Positions 17,536 through 26,330 are shown, counted from the stretch's first letter. The stretch: 64,000 nt of DNA from Faecalimonas umbilicata (GCF_004346095.1 NZ_SLZV01000001.1:1-64000); one strand, 5' to 3'. Numbers and translations: made by a program. The notes: a model not told the origin generated them from the sequence alone.

Positions 17536-17685
17536 CATCATCGTTCCTATAAAAATTTTGAACAGTATCATCAACTGCCCAAAATCCATACAGATTTATT
17601 TTCTGAATGATGTTTCTATGATTCAAAAGGAGTATGATAAAGACAAGTAAAAAAACAGTCTGAAAAACGAAAGGAGACATGATTT

Positions 17686-18567
17686 ATGCGTTACGAATGT
17701 GAACAGGTAGAACTGAAAAGAAAAGACGATGGTACGGACTTATACCTTACAAAATTCTGGTGTCCAGCAAGCTGGCAGGATAAAAATATCCTTATGGTTC
17801 ATGGATTAACTTACACGCAGCATGTATTTGATATCAAATACAAAGATTACAGTGTTTGCGAATATTTTGCAAAGAACGGATACACTGTATGGCGTCTGGA
17901 TCTTAGCGGATATGGAAAATCTGGAAAATACGAAGACGGATGGAAAGTCACAACACAACATGCTGCAGAAGATGAAATTTATGCTCTCGAAAAAATCTGT
18001 GAGTTACAGGGTGTAGAAAAACTTGATTTGCTTGGCTGGTCATGGGGAACAATGACAACTTCCAAAGTTGCTTCACAGCGCCCGGATTTATTAAAGAAAG
18101 TCGTATGGCTTGGACCTTGCTTCGGTGGTGCATTTGAAGCGACTCCAGTAACAGAACCATTTTCTTATCTAAACTATGGATATGTCATCCGTGTATGGCA
18201 ACATGTTCCTGGTACCAATGATCTTGTTACTGATTTCGATACGGTCGAACCAGAACTTCACGGAATGTGGGTAGACCATACATATGCTCAGGATGGCGGA
18301 CATGGACGTCCAAACGGCGGTGCGAAAGAGATTATGGAAATCGGCGATGGCTGGCTGATCGATACAAAAGCAGTAAAAGTTCCTGTATTGATTATTACTG
18401 GTGACAATGACTTCTATGTGAACATTGACAGATGTTATCAAGCTGAGAAGGAACTTCCAGAAGGATCCAAATTACTTCATCTGCACGGCGCTGGTCACGC
18501 AATGTATCTTGAAAAAGATTACTATCAGACTACACGGGAAGCAATCTTGAAATTTATCTCTGAATAG
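17686..18567 (+). CDS. Alpha/beta hydrolase
   Basis: A 293-residue cytoplasmic alpha/beta-fold hydrolase. The oxyanion-hole motif HGLTY is near 39, the nucleophile S119 lies in GWSWG, the acid is D240 or D242 in ITGDNDFYVN, and the catalytic H271 lies in GAGHAMY. The triad is complete. A cap domain rich in Trp, Tyr and Gly (about 145-220) would shape the substrate pocket. Translation starts after AAAGGAG. It is downstream of the permease and ends before a strong terminator. It probably hydrolyses an ester, thioester or lactone of the imported compound. Substrate not predictable. Confidence 0.88.
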   Translation: MRYECEQVELKRKDDGTDLYLTKFWCPASWQDKNILMVHGLTYTQHVFDIKYKDYSVCEYFAKNGYTVWRLDLSGYGKSGKYEDGWKVTTQHAAEDEIYALEKICELQGVEKLDLLGWSWGTMTTSKVASQRPDLLKKVVWLGPCFGGAFEATPVTEPFSYLNYGYVIRVWQHVPGTNDLVTDFDTVEPELHGMWVDHTYAQDGGHGRPNGGAKEIMEIGDGWLIDTKAVKVPVLIITGDNDFYVNIDRCYQAEKELPEGSKLLHLHGAGHAMYLEKDYYQTTREAILKFISE

Positions 18568-18624
18568 AGACAAATTCCTCTATAATAAAATCTTTGGCAA
18601 AAGTGATTTCTTGCCGCTTCTGCC

Positions 18625-18657
18625 AAAAGAGCCGGGAACAAAATCCCCGGCTCTTTT
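18625..18657 (+). terminator. Bidirectional terminator between the hydrolase and aminotransferase genes
   Basis: A 12-bp perfect stem AAAAGAGCCGGG / CCCGGCTCTTTT with a 9-base loop. It serves the convergent hydrolase and aminotransferase units. Confidence 0.9.
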
Positions 18658-18685
18658 CCTTTCACAGTATCAACTGCATTCTATA

Positions 18686-19975
18686 TTATGATTTACTCTC
18701 CAAAATCTTATCAATACTTACCAGTTTCACACTCAGTACAAAGATCTCACATGCCTTCGCCAGTTCCTCCGGTGTCGGATATGATGGTGCAATACGGATA
18801 TTGCTGTCTTTTGGATCTTTACCATACGGGAATGTCGCCCCTGCAGGTGTCATGACAAGTCCTGCCTCACTTGCCTTTGCAACAATCGCCTTGGCACATC
18901 CATCCATCGCATCAAACGAGATGAAATATCCTCCTCGCGGCCGTAACCAGGAACCGATTTCAAGTCCTTCCAGCTCTCTCTCTAAAATTGTCAGGACTGT
19001 CTCAAATTTCGGACGCAGAATATCTGCATGCAGCTTCATATGTTCCACCATTCCGTGAATGTCTTTATAAAAGCGTGCGTGGCGCAGCTGATTCAACTTA
19101 TCATGTCCGATTGTCTGGATCTGCATCTGTTTTCTGATCGCCACAAGATTGGCATCCGATGCCGCAATCGCTGCAACTCCGGAACCCGGAAAGCTTACTT
19201 TGGATGTGGAACAGAATTTATACACCATATCTGGGTTTCCTTCTTTTTTACATTCCATCAAAATCTCTATTAAATAGTCCTGCTTGTCTTCGTATAAGTG
19301 ATGGATACCATATGCATTATCCCAATAAATACGGAAATCTTTTGCCGCCGGTTTCAGTTTTGCAAAGCGGTGTACTGTCTCGTCAGAATATGTGATTCCC
19401 TGTGGATTCGAATATTTCGGGACACACCAGATTCCTTTGATTGCATCATCCTCGCTGACCAGCTTCTCCACAATATCCATATCCGGTCCATCCATCGTCA
19501 TCGGCACATTGATCATTTCAATCCCAAAATGCTCTGTGATCGCAAAGTGCCTGTCGTATCCAGGAACCGGGCATAAGAACTTTACTTTGTCCAATTTTGC
19601 CCACGGAGTACTTCCCATTACCCCATGCGTCATGGAACGTGCAATCGTGTCGTACATAATATTCAAACTGGAATTTCCAAAGATAACGATATTGTCTTTC
19701 GGCACTTCTGTCATATCGGCAAGGAGCTGCTTCGCTTCACGGATTCCATCGAGTACTCCGTAATTTCGGCAATCTACCCCTTCCTCGCATTTCAGATCGG
19801 ATTCACTTGTAAGGACATCCATCATCCCCATCGCAAGATCCAGCTGTGCCGCAGAAGGTTTTCCTCTAGACATATCAAGCTGCAGTCCCTGTGCCTTTAC
19901 CTTTTGAAATTCTTGTTCTAACTGACTTTTCAGTTCTAAAAGTTCCTCTTTACTTCTATCCTTATACGCTAACAT
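18686..19975 (-). CDS. PLP-dependent class I aminotransferase (aspartate-aminotransferase-like)
   Basis: A PLP enzyme of about 429 residues that should transfer an amino group between an amino acid and a 2-oxo acid. Motifs: GKPSAAQLDL near the N-terminus, GNSSLNIMYD, PKYSNPQGITYSD (Asn contact), YWDNAYGIHHL (Asp and Tyr contacts), STSKVSFPGSG (Schiff-base Lys) and the C-terminal RIAPSYPT (carboxylate-binding Arg). It belongs to the group with aspartate-aminotransferase-like naming seen in many Firmicutes. The start at 19975 is chosen because GGAGG lies nine bases upstream and because a promoter sits at 20009-20037; a longer reading frame from 20050 would begin upstream of that promoter. Confidence 0.92.
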   Translation of the reverse strand: MLAYKDRSKEELLELKSQLEQEFQKVKAQGLQLDMSRGKPSAAQLDLAMGMMDVLTSESDLKCEEGVDCRNYGVLDGIREAKQLLADMTEVPKDNIVIFGNSSLNIMYDTIARSMTHGVMGSTPWAKLDKVKFLCPVPGYDRHFAITEHFGIEMINVPMTMDGPDMDIVEKLVSEDDAIKGIWCVPKYSNPQGITYSDETVHRFAKLKPAAKDFRIYWDNAYGIHHLYEDKQDYLIEILMECKKEGNPDMVYKFCSTSKVSFPGSGVAAIAASDANLVAIRKQMQIQTIGHDKLNQLRHARFYKDIHGMVEHMKLHADILRPKFETVLTILERELEGLEIGSWLRPRGGYFISFDAMDGCAKAIVAKASEAGLVMTPAGATFPYGKDPKDSNIRIAPSYPTPEELAKACEIFVLSVKLVSIDKILESKS

Positions 19976-20008
19976 TGCAAGACCTCCAAAATCTGTTTTC
20001 AATTTAAC

Positions 20009-20037
20009 ATCATACTCATTTTTTGACGTTTCGTCAA
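20009..20037 (-). promoter_or_regulatory. Promoter of the aminotransferase gene with palindromic -35
   Basis: Minus strand: TTGACG (20032-20037), 17-base spacer, TATGAT (20009-20014). The -35 is half of a palindrome TTGACG-TTT-CGTCAA at 20023-20037 (plus-strand reading), a candidate operator. Confidence 0.75.
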
Positions 20038-20126
20038 TACTTTCTTGCATTTATTTACGCATTTTCACTATTTTCTTTTATTTTTTATTCTTTTTTGAAT
20101 GAATCTATATTTATTAATTCATTTTT

Positions 20127-20588
20127 CTATCGATATGCTTTCAGAATCTCTCCTAGACTCTCCTCTGTAACATGATGATATACCGTTCCATCAATCATCA
20201 TGTTCGGCCCTTTGGCACACTGTTTCATACACCCGCTTGTCCGCAGATAAAATCTGCCTCCCTCAGATACTTCTCCTTGCCGGATTTTCCACTTTTTCTC
20301 AAGTATTTTCAAAAGATCGTAAGAGCCTTTTGCTGAACACCCTGCTCCTACACATATTTGAATCTCATGACGATAATTCTCCGCCTTCAGGCTTGGATAA
20401 CGTTTGATGACTGCCGCCAGAAATGTCTCCTTCATTTTTGTAACTTCTGCCACTTGTTTCTGCACTGCTGCCGGAATACATCCTTTCACATCCTGGATCT
20501 CCCGCAGCATATTGACGAGATCCTCCTGAGAAATCGTTTCTCCCTCCTTTGTATAATATTCTATAATTTCACGAATCTGTTCCTCCAT
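20127..20588 (-). CDS. NuoE/HydC-like [2Fe-2S] thioredoxin-fold protein, orphan
   Basis: A 153-residue protein of the 24-kDa (NuoE) family: an N-terminal helical part, then a thioredoxin-like [2Fe-2S] domain with ligands C79, C84, C120 and C124 in the CVGAGC and SGCMKQCAKGPNM motifs. Such subunits pass electrons from NADH in complex I, NADH-dependent formate dehydrogenases and electron-bifurcating hydrogenases. No NuoF, NuoG or hydrogenase gene is adjacent, so the partner must be elsewhere or the protein acts alone. The start follows AAAGGAG. The downstream aminotransferase has its own promoter. Confidence 0.88.
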   Translation of the reverse strand: MEEQIREIIEYYTKEGETISQEDLVNMLREIQDVKGCIPAAVQKQVAEVTKMKETFLAAVIKRYPSLKAENYRHEIQICVGAGCSAKGSYDLLKILEKKWKIRQGEVSEGGRFYLRTSGCMKQCAKGPNMMIDGTVYHHVTEESLGEILKAYR

Positions 20589-20650
20589 CTTTTCAATCTC
20601 CTTTCTGTATCTTCATTGTCCATCTTTTGTATTGCATCTGTTCCCTTTGC

Positions 20651-21550
20651 CTATTCTCTGATATCAGCCTCAAATCCTGCCGGCGTACATATTTCATCAA
20701 AGAGAAGATCGCCATTCACAAAAAGCCGATATCTGACCGTACATGCAGCATGTTCGTAGATTCCTCTTCCCATCGCCCCCAACTGCGGTGCCAGAAGTTT
20801 CTGCGGATGGTTCTGCTGTAGTTGTGCCTCAAATTTTATATGTTTCTGTTCAATCACTATCCGCTTCTCTGTTCTTTCCTTGACTCGAGCTCCACAATAA
20901 GTCGCAAGACGATAGTGTCTTCTTCCGTACCAGATTTCTGCAATCGTTCCTTCAAAGGAAAATGGTCCCACCGGAATTGTTGCTGCTGCCGCCATCAAGT
21001 GCAATCTTCCTCCTGCCCCTCTGCTGCACTGGGTCCAGACATATTGATCTGGAAAAGACGTGCCGCGGTCTTTCTCAATATACCCGATTCCTTTGTCAAA
21101 ATGAAGCTGCTCTCGATTGATCTTCAATGTTCCTGCCACATTGTGTCTCATACTGATGATCTCATGTCGGCACTGCATAAATGGGATCCAGCGAAACGGA
21201 CCCATAATATCCCCAGACAGTTGGGAGAATTTCCCATAGACAAGCTTCCCTTTCATTTTCAATTCTCTCGTCCGTATATCAATAGAAATCCCAGTTTCCG
21301 AAAAGATATTTCTTCCGATCCGGCAGTACAGACGTCCCTTTGCCGCATAAAACTGTTCCGGTGCATAATGAATCTTCCAAACATGATCATTTGCGATCAC
21401 CTGCAGCATCGCACTTTTTTCTCCTCTTGGATTGATATGGAACGATGGAATAAAGCAAATAGTCTGGGATCCACTTTCATGCTTAAAATACCATCCTTCA
21501 AAATAGCACTTCTTTTTTCGTTCCCCATAAAAATAATTTTTTCTGCTCAT
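20651..21550 (-). CDS. Tocopherol cyclase-like protein
   Basis: A 299-residue protein with the tocopherol-cyclase-like pattern: YFEGWYFKHES at about 16-26, a central FSQLSGDIMGPFRWIP segment, and KDRGTSFPDQYVWTQ, which corresponds to the family's W-G-x-x-F-P-x-x-W-x-W region. It is a beta-rich, soluble lipocalin-like fold; no signal peptide is visible. The plant enzyme cyclises a prenylated quinol, but bacterial members in anaerobes have no known reaction and tocopherol is not expected here. The gene overlaps the upstream FAD/Rieske oxidoreductase by four bases, so the two are probably made together and may share a lipid- or quinone-like substrate. Confidence 0.75.
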   Translation of the reverse strand: MSRKNYFYGERKKKCYFEGWYFKHESGSQTICFIPSFHINPRGEKSAMLQVIANDHVWKIHYAPEQFYAAKGRLYCRIGRNIFSETGISIDIRTRELKMKGKLVYGKFSQLSGDIMGPFRWIPFMQCRHEIISMRHNVAGTLKINREQLHFDKGIGYIEKDRGTSFPDQYVWTQCSRGAGGRLHLMAAAATIPVGPFSFEGTIAEIWYGRRHYRLATYCGARVKERTEKRIVIEQKHIKFEAQLQQNHPQKLLAPQLGAMGRGIYEHAACTVRYRLFVNGDLLFDEICTPAGFEADIRE

Positions 21551-22875
21551 TTCCCCTCCACTGCTGCATTTCTTACTGCAGGATTATCAATCAGATTTCC
21601 TTCTTTATCAAACCGCGATCCATGGCAAGGACAGTCCCATGTCTCTTCTTCTGGATTCCACGTCAACTTACAGCCGAGGTGGGGACAGCGGATGCCTCCG
21701 GGAGCCGCCAGTCCTTTGGCGCTCTTTGCTCCTTCTACCGCTGCTGCTTTCAATGCTCTGATCGGAACTCTCTGCGGAGAAAACACTGCTGCATTTCCAC
21801 TTTCTTTCTGGCAGATCTGTTCTGTAATCATCAGAGCCGCTGCCATCGAGGAAGTCATTCCCCATTTCCCAAATCCGGTTTCTACATACCACTTTTTATT
21901 TTTTCCTGTATAAAGTCCGATGTAAGGAATGGCATCGAGTGTCATGCAGTCCTGCGCTGACCATCTATCTATCGTCTCACAATCTCTCCAATATTCTTTT
22001 GCCCGCCTCTCTAGCTTCTTGTATTGCCCTCCGGTCTCATTTTCTCCGGTCCGATGTCCTTCTCCTCCAAACAATGTGAACTCTCTGAAATTCCGAAAGG
22101 AGAAGTCTTCCCCGGGATCTACTCCCAAATACAAATGTTCAAAGGGTTGTGCCTGTTTCAATGCAAGTACATAACTGCGTTCTTGATGCATCCTTGCAAA
22201 ATAATATCCTGGTGTATTCATAATCGGATAATGAGACGCAAATACAACTGCATCTGCCAACACGTTTCCATGATCCGTGTAAATTTTCCCCTCCTCCACA
22301 CCAGTTACTTTTGTGTGCTCATAAATTACAAGCTGTTCTGCAAGTGCTTTTAAAAAAAGCAATGGATGAAATGCTGCCTGTTTCTGATAACAGATACTTC
22401 CCATAACTGAAAATGGAAGCTCTGTCTTTGTAGTAAACTCCGCCTCGATCCCAAGACGTACTGCCGCCTCCACTTCTCTCTTTATCTGCTCTGCATCGGT
22501 CAGTGAATAGAGGTAGGAACTACATTCTCGAAAGTCGCAGTCTATCTGCTCTTCCTGTATCAACCGACCATACATCTTCAGTGCACGCTTATTTGCACTG
22601 ACATATTTTCTTGCTTTTTCCTCTCCCGCCTCTCTGAACAGTTTTTCATAAATCAAATTGTGAGAAATCGTAATCTTTGCTGTGGTCCCTGCAGTCTGTC
22701 CACTTCCCACTCGATTCCCCTCAAGAACGATCACATCTTTTCCTGCTCGTTTCAGAAAAAAAGCCGTCAAAATTCCTGCCATTCCTCCGCCGATCACTGC
22801 AACTTCTGCTCGAACACTCTGAGCAAGTGGCGAGAACGCAGGAAGCTTGCTTGTCTTCGTCCAGATTGTATCCAT
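21547..22875 (-). CDS. FAD-dependent oxidoreductase with C-terminal Rieske domain
   Basis: A 442-residue flavoprotein fused to a Rieske iron-sulfur domain. The FAD dinucleotide loop is VAVIGGGMAGILTAFFLKRAG near residue 25, and the DAO-type core includes GSGQTAGTTAKIT and YIGLYTG. The C-terminal 70 residues give CPHLGC and CPCHGS, the two Cys-His pairs of a Rieske [2Fe-2S] cluster. It should oxidise an amine or similar donor with electron exit through the Rieske centre. I start at 22875 because a GAGGTGGAG site precedes it; 21 extra residues from 22938 lack one. It is coupled to the tocopherol-cyclase-like gene. Confidence 0.88.
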   Translation of the reverse strand: MDTIWTKTSKLPAFSPLAQSVRAEVAVIGGGMAGILTAFFLKRAGKDVIVLEGNRVGSGQTAGTTAKITISHNLIYEKLFREAGEEKARKYVSANKRALKMYGRLIQEEQIDCDFRECSSYLYSLTDAEQIKREVEAAVRLGIEAEFTTKTELPFSVMGSICYQKQAAFHPLLFLKALAEQLVIYEHTKVTGVEEGKIYTDHGNVLADAVVFASHYPIMNTPGYYFARMHQERSYVLALKQAQPFEHLYLGVDPGEDFSFRNFREFTLFGGEGHRTGENETGGQYKKLERRAKEYWRDCETIDRWSAQDCMTLDAIPYIGLYTGKNKKWYVETGFGKWGMTSSMAAALMITEQICQKESGNAAVFSPQRVPIRALKAAAVEGAKSAKGLAAPGGIRCPHLGCKLTWNPEEETWDCPCHGSRFDKEGNLIDNPAVRNAAVEGK

Positions 22876-23017
22876 ACACTCCACCTCATTTTTGTTACTT
22901 CTACACGTCATAGAAAGTATGGACAATTTTTCTACCACTTATTCTGTTTTCCTGACCCTCCTCTCTGTTGTGCTCGCTTTATATTCACATTATAATCACT
23001 TCTGCCGAGAGAATCTT

Positions 23018-23854
23018 CTATACCTTTCCTTCTTTGAACGCAAGAATCATCTCATTTGTCAGACTGATATGCTTTTCTGTCACTGGGATTTCTTCACGCT
23101 CAAACCACTCTGCCAAGGCAAGCTCCTCTTCGTCAAGCGTAATCTCGGCACTTCCATCTAACTCCGCAAAAAATCCAAACAACAGTGTATCCGAAAAAGA
23201 CCACGGCTGGCTTTTATAATAACGCAGATTTTTTACTTTCAAGCCAACTTCCTCCATCACTTCCCGCTGCACCGTCTCCTCGATCGTCTCACCGATTTCT
23301 GCAAAACCGGCAATCAATGCATATTTCTTGTAGTCTCTGCCTGCATATTTTGACATGAGCAGCCGATTACCGTCTGTCACACCAATAATGACTGCCGGGC
23401 AGATTTTCGGAAATTCCATCTGTCCACAATACTCACAGCGCATCATACGTTCTTTTTTGTCATGTACCATCGGTCTGCCGCATACTCCGCAAAATTTTCT
23501 GCTCCGATACCAGTTATATAGCTGGAAACCTGTAATCCCCGCAAAGGCAAGATAAAGTGGCTTCGCCTGCCGGAAAGCTTCAGTATGTTCCATCTGAAAT
23601 GTAGACAGCTGTGCATAACGGATATGTTCTCCCAAATAGAAACACTTCCCATCTATCTCAAACAAATATGTATAATTCTCATAGATCCCATCATTTTCCT
23701 TTTCCAGTTCCGCAAAAGTCGGAAAACGGATTTCCTCTCCCTTTTTCTCCAACAATACCTGATGTCCGTCATAACAGAGCATAATACTGTCTTTCTCCGG
23801 CGGTTTTGGGTTGTACTCATTTCGATACCGGTGTGGTGCAATATCTTGAATCAT
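23018..23854 (-). CDS. nudC: NAD+ diphosphatase NudC
   Basis: A 278-residue Nudix hydrolase that splits NAD(H) into NMN(H) and AMP and may remove NAD caps from RNA. It has the NudC-type N-terminal domain, a zinc ribbon with C122, C125, C140 and C143, and the Nudix box at about 183-205 with GFAEIGE and REVMEEVG, followed by the SQPWSF motif characteristic of NADH pyrophosphatases. It is a single gene between the Rieske oxidoreductase and an acetyltransferase gene. Confidence 0.95.
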   Translation of the reverse strand: MIQDIAPHRYRNEYNPKPPEKDSIMLCYDGHQVLLEKKGEEIRFPTFAELEKENDGIYENYTYLFEIDGKCFYLGEHIRYAQLSTFQMEHTEAFRQAKPLYLAFAGITGFQLYNWYRSRKFCGVCGRPMVHDKKERMMRCEYCGQMEFPKICPAVIIGVTDGNRLLMSKYAGRDYKKYALIAGFAEIGETIEETVQREVMEEVGLKVKNLRYYKSQPWSFSDTLLFGFFAELDGSAEITLDEEELALAEWFEREEIPVTEKHISLTNEMILAFKEGKV

Positions 23855-23915
23855 GATTTTTACCTCTTTTTCTTCTATTTCCTATTTTTCTTTTTTCATC
23901 CATCCACTTGTATTT

Positions 23916-24455
23916 TTATCTGTCTGCGAGATACTCTTCTTTTAAAATATCCATGTGGATTTCATCCCAGAAACGTCCTTTTGCATAATAGCTTTCTCTT
24001 CTTCTTCCAAACTCACGGAAGCCGACTTTCTGATAAGTGTGGATTGCTCTCTCATTAAAGGCAAATACCCGCAGCATCACATTGTGAAGGTTTAATGTCT
24101 CAAAAGCAAAATCGAGAAGGAGCCTTAACACCTCCTGCCCATATCCTTTTCCCCGATTTTCTTCCTCTCCGATAAAAAGTCCGACTTCCGCACACTGACG
24201 GATCTGATTGATCTCCTGGATCCCACAGTTGCCGATCAGTGTATCATCTTCTTTTCTAATGATCGCAAACTGTGTCTTCCCTTGCATACTTTGGATCCAT
24301 GCCTCTTCCGCCTCAACCGTCATGATCATCGCAGAATTCCCAAGTCCGTCTGTCGTCTCAAAATCGCTGAGCCACTTCACATAAGTTGCTGCATCTTCCA
24401 CCTTTGGTACCGCAAGATAAAGATGTTTCCCTTCCAATTTCTTAATATATCCCAT
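23916..24455 (-). CDS. GNAT-family N-acetyltransferase (RimJ-like)
   Basis: A 179-residue acetyltransferase. The acetyl-CoA-binding motif is at about 115-130 (EENRGKGYGQEVLRLLL), followed by FAFETLNLHNVMLRV and a C-terminal AFNERAIHTYQKVGFRE, all typical of the RimJ/RimL-like branch (Acetyltransf_3). The acceptor could be a protein N-terminus, an amino acid or an amine. The ATG follows GGGAGG. Nothing in the surroundings narrows the substrate. Confidence 0.88.
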   Translation of the reverse strand: MGYIKKLEGKHLYLAVPKVEDAATYVKWLSDFETTDGLGNSAMIMTVEAEEAWIQSMQGKTQFAIIRKEDDTLIGNCGIQEINQIRQCAEVGLFIGEEENRGKGYGQEVLRLLLDFAFETLNLHNVMLRVFAFNERAIHTYQKVGFREFGRRRESYYAKGRFWDEIHMDILKEEYLADR

Positions 24456-24536
24456 TCTTTTTTCCTCCCATCTTTTCTTTCTATCTGCTTCTATAAAAAT
24501 TTTCTCTTTTTATCCTATTTTTCTCTTCGCACAAGC

Positions 24537-25013
24537 CTATTTTCGCGATGGTGCAATGTATTCCTTCTCTACATCCTTTTTTCGCCAGTTTTGAATAAAG
24601 AACCATTTTTTCGGAATGGTAACAATAAATACAATTCCAAGTACAATTCCAAATGCGATTTTTAACGACTCCAGTCCTTTGATCGCCGCCAGTGTCAACT
24701 CATTTGACACAAGATAGTACATGGTATAGTAAACACCTGCTCCCGGCACAAGCGGGAAAATCCCCGAGATCAAAAACACTGTGATCGGACATTTCTTCCA
24801 GACTGCAAAAATGCGGGAGACAAGTACAACTCCGACTGCACCGAAGAACGAGGCAACCGCTGTATCCGTAAACGGTACTGTGAGATAATAGCAAAACCAT
24901 CCCGCCATTCCAGTAAATGCTGCACACAAATAAAATTTGCGAGGAACATTGTAGAGAATCGCAAATGCAAGTGATCCTGTGGATGCCAGAAGTAAATTTA
25001 ATACAAATGTCAT
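24537..25013 (-). CDS. Threonine/serine exporter family protein, C-terminal-type subunit (ThrE2-like)
   Basis: A 158-residue membrane protein with five hydrophobic segments. It corresponds to the C-terminal transmembrane half (DUF3815/ThrE_2) of Corynebacterium ThrE, including FPLVPGAGVYYTMYYLVS. It overlaps the gene for the N-terminal half by four bases, so the exporter is split into two proteins that should assemble together in the membrane. Whether it moves threonine and serine here or another small acid is not shown by sequence. Confidence 0.88.
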   Translation of the reverse strand: MTFVLNLLLASTGSLAFAILYNVPRKFYLCAAFTGMAGWFCYYLTVPFTDTAVASFFGAVGVVLVSRIFAVWKKCPITVFLISGIFPLVPGAGVYYTMYYLVSNELTLAAIKGLESLKIAFGIVLGIVFIVTIPKKWFFIQNWRKKDVEKEYIAPSRK

Positions 25014-25822
25014 AAAAACATTCCTCCCATCAGACTATTGTAAATAGACAGTACGGTTCCTGCCCCGACTGCAATATAGACAAATACAAGAACGGCATCT
25101 ACCATGCGGACAGTCCCTGATAAAATGTCACTGTCTGCAATATCGCGGATTGCATTTGTAAAAGCAATTCCTGGTACAAGCGGCATGATCGCACCGCTGA
25201 TCAGCTTATCCATCCGAAGCGGAAACGGCAGGAAGTTGATCGCGCATAGTGTCAGCACCGTGATAAATGCACCTCCCAGAATATTGACGATCACTTTTGA
25301 ACTGTTATATTTTTTGACTCCCATCAGAAATACATGCAGCAATACTCCGATGCAGAATGCAATTCCACTTTCTGTCAAAGTTGCCCCCATAATATAGCAG
25401 AAACTTCCTGCTCCCATCCCCGATGCAAACGTCTGCAACGGTTTGCTCGTGCGGGGCATCTGTTCGATCTTTTTCAGCCGTTGAAACGCCTCATCGACAC
25501 TGACTTTTCCTTCTACAATCTCTCTTGAGAGCGCATTGACCTCCGCTACAATTCCTAAATGTGCACCTGACAATGGCACATGCTTTGTTTTTGCATAGAT
25601 TGTCTTCTCACCATCATCTGCTGTGATAAAAATCCCATTGCTCAGTACAAATGTATCCAATCCCTGCACTCCATAATGCTCACAGATATGCCACACAGTC
25701 TCCTCTACCCGAAAGATCTCCGCCCCGTTTCTTAAGAGGATTCTCCCTGCCTCCATCGCCAGTTCCAGTACTCTGTGCGACTCTCCGTTATTGATTTCTA
25801 TAATTTCTTCTTTTTCTTTCAC
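25010..25822 (-). CDS. Threonine/serine exporter family protein, N-terminal-type subunit (ThrE-like)
   Basis: A 270-residue protein with the cytoplasmic ThrE domain followed by five membrane segments. Landmarks: AMEAGRILLRNGAEIFRVEE (about 22-41) and the C-terminal ISGAIMPLVPGIAFTNAIRD. It is the first gene of the pair with the smaller subunit. It lies 25 bases after an acetyltransferase gene, with an ATG preceded by GGCAGGA. Confidence 0.9.
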   Translation of the reverse strand: MKEKEEIIEINNGESHRVLELAMEAGRILLRNGAEIFRVEETVWHICEHYGVQGLDTFVLSNGIFITADDGEKTIYAKTKHVPLSGAHLGIVAEVNALSREIVEGKVSVDEAFQRLKKIEQMPRTSKPLQTFASGMGAGSFCYIMGATLTESGIAFCIGVLLHVFLMGVKKYNSSKVIVNILGGAFITVLTLCAINFLPFPLRMDKLISGAIMPLVPGIAFTNAIRDIADSDILSGTVRMVDAVLVFVYIAVGAGTVLSIYNSLMGGMFL

Positions 25823-25847
25823 ATCCTGCCTCCAATTCTCATACCTT

Positions 25848-26330
25848 CTATTTTAAGAGGATTTTCTCCATCAACCAGCGCTGCGGCTTCATCCCTGCTT
25901 TCTCATAAAAGCGAAGCGCCGCCTCATTAAAGCTCCAGACACAAAGATCGATGCGTTCTGCCCCAATGTCTTGTGCCAGTCTCTCTACTGCCTGATATAA
26001 ACTGATTCCGACTCCTTGCTTTCTATATTGCTGTGATACATAAATATCTTCAATGTACACCGTCTTTTTCGGCACCATGATCGGATGCTTTGTCTCCCGT
26101 ATGGTAGCAATACAGATTCCCATCAGCTCGCCTTCCTCTGTGTCCGCACCAAGCGTGATCATTTCATCCTTTTGAAGCATACTGTAAAATTCTTCCTTTG
26201 TATAGACTGTTCCAATTTCCTCCATCTGCCGATACATATCCGGTCTGCTCTCTGCATGTAATTTATGGAGTTCCGCCATAAACTGGCTTACAGTATCGTA
26301 ATCGTTCTCTCTTAGTTTCCTGATCTTCAT
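25848..26330 (-). CDS. GNAT-family N-acetyltransferase
   Basis: A 160-residue acetyltransferase of the Acetyltransf_1 type. The acetyl-CoA site is the YVSQQYRKQGVGISLYQAVE segment at about 108-127, followed by DLCVWSFNEAALRFYEKAGM, the usual beta5-alpha4 region. The preceding strand (VYIEDIYV) is also conserved in the family. It is probably co-transcribed with the exporter pair. Substrate unknown. Confidence 0.88.
   Translation of the reverse strand: MKIRKLRENDYDTVSQFMAELHKLHAESRPDMYRQMEEIGTVYTKEEFYSMLQKDEMITLGADTEEGELMGICIATIRETKHPIMVPKKTVYIEDIYVSQQYRKQGVGISLYQAVERLAQDIGAERIDLCVWSFNEAALRFYEKAGMKPQRWLMEKILLK

Noticed and set aside
19976-20050. Aminotransferase start at 20050
   Set aside because: A TTGACG-17-TATGAT promoter lies between 20009 and 20037, downstream of that codon, and the GGAGG site supports the start at 19975.
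20822-21913. A 363-residue plus-strand frame
   Set aside because: It is antisense to two well-supported genes with motifs (tocopherol-cyclase-like and FAD/Rieske) and has no recognisable domain of its own.
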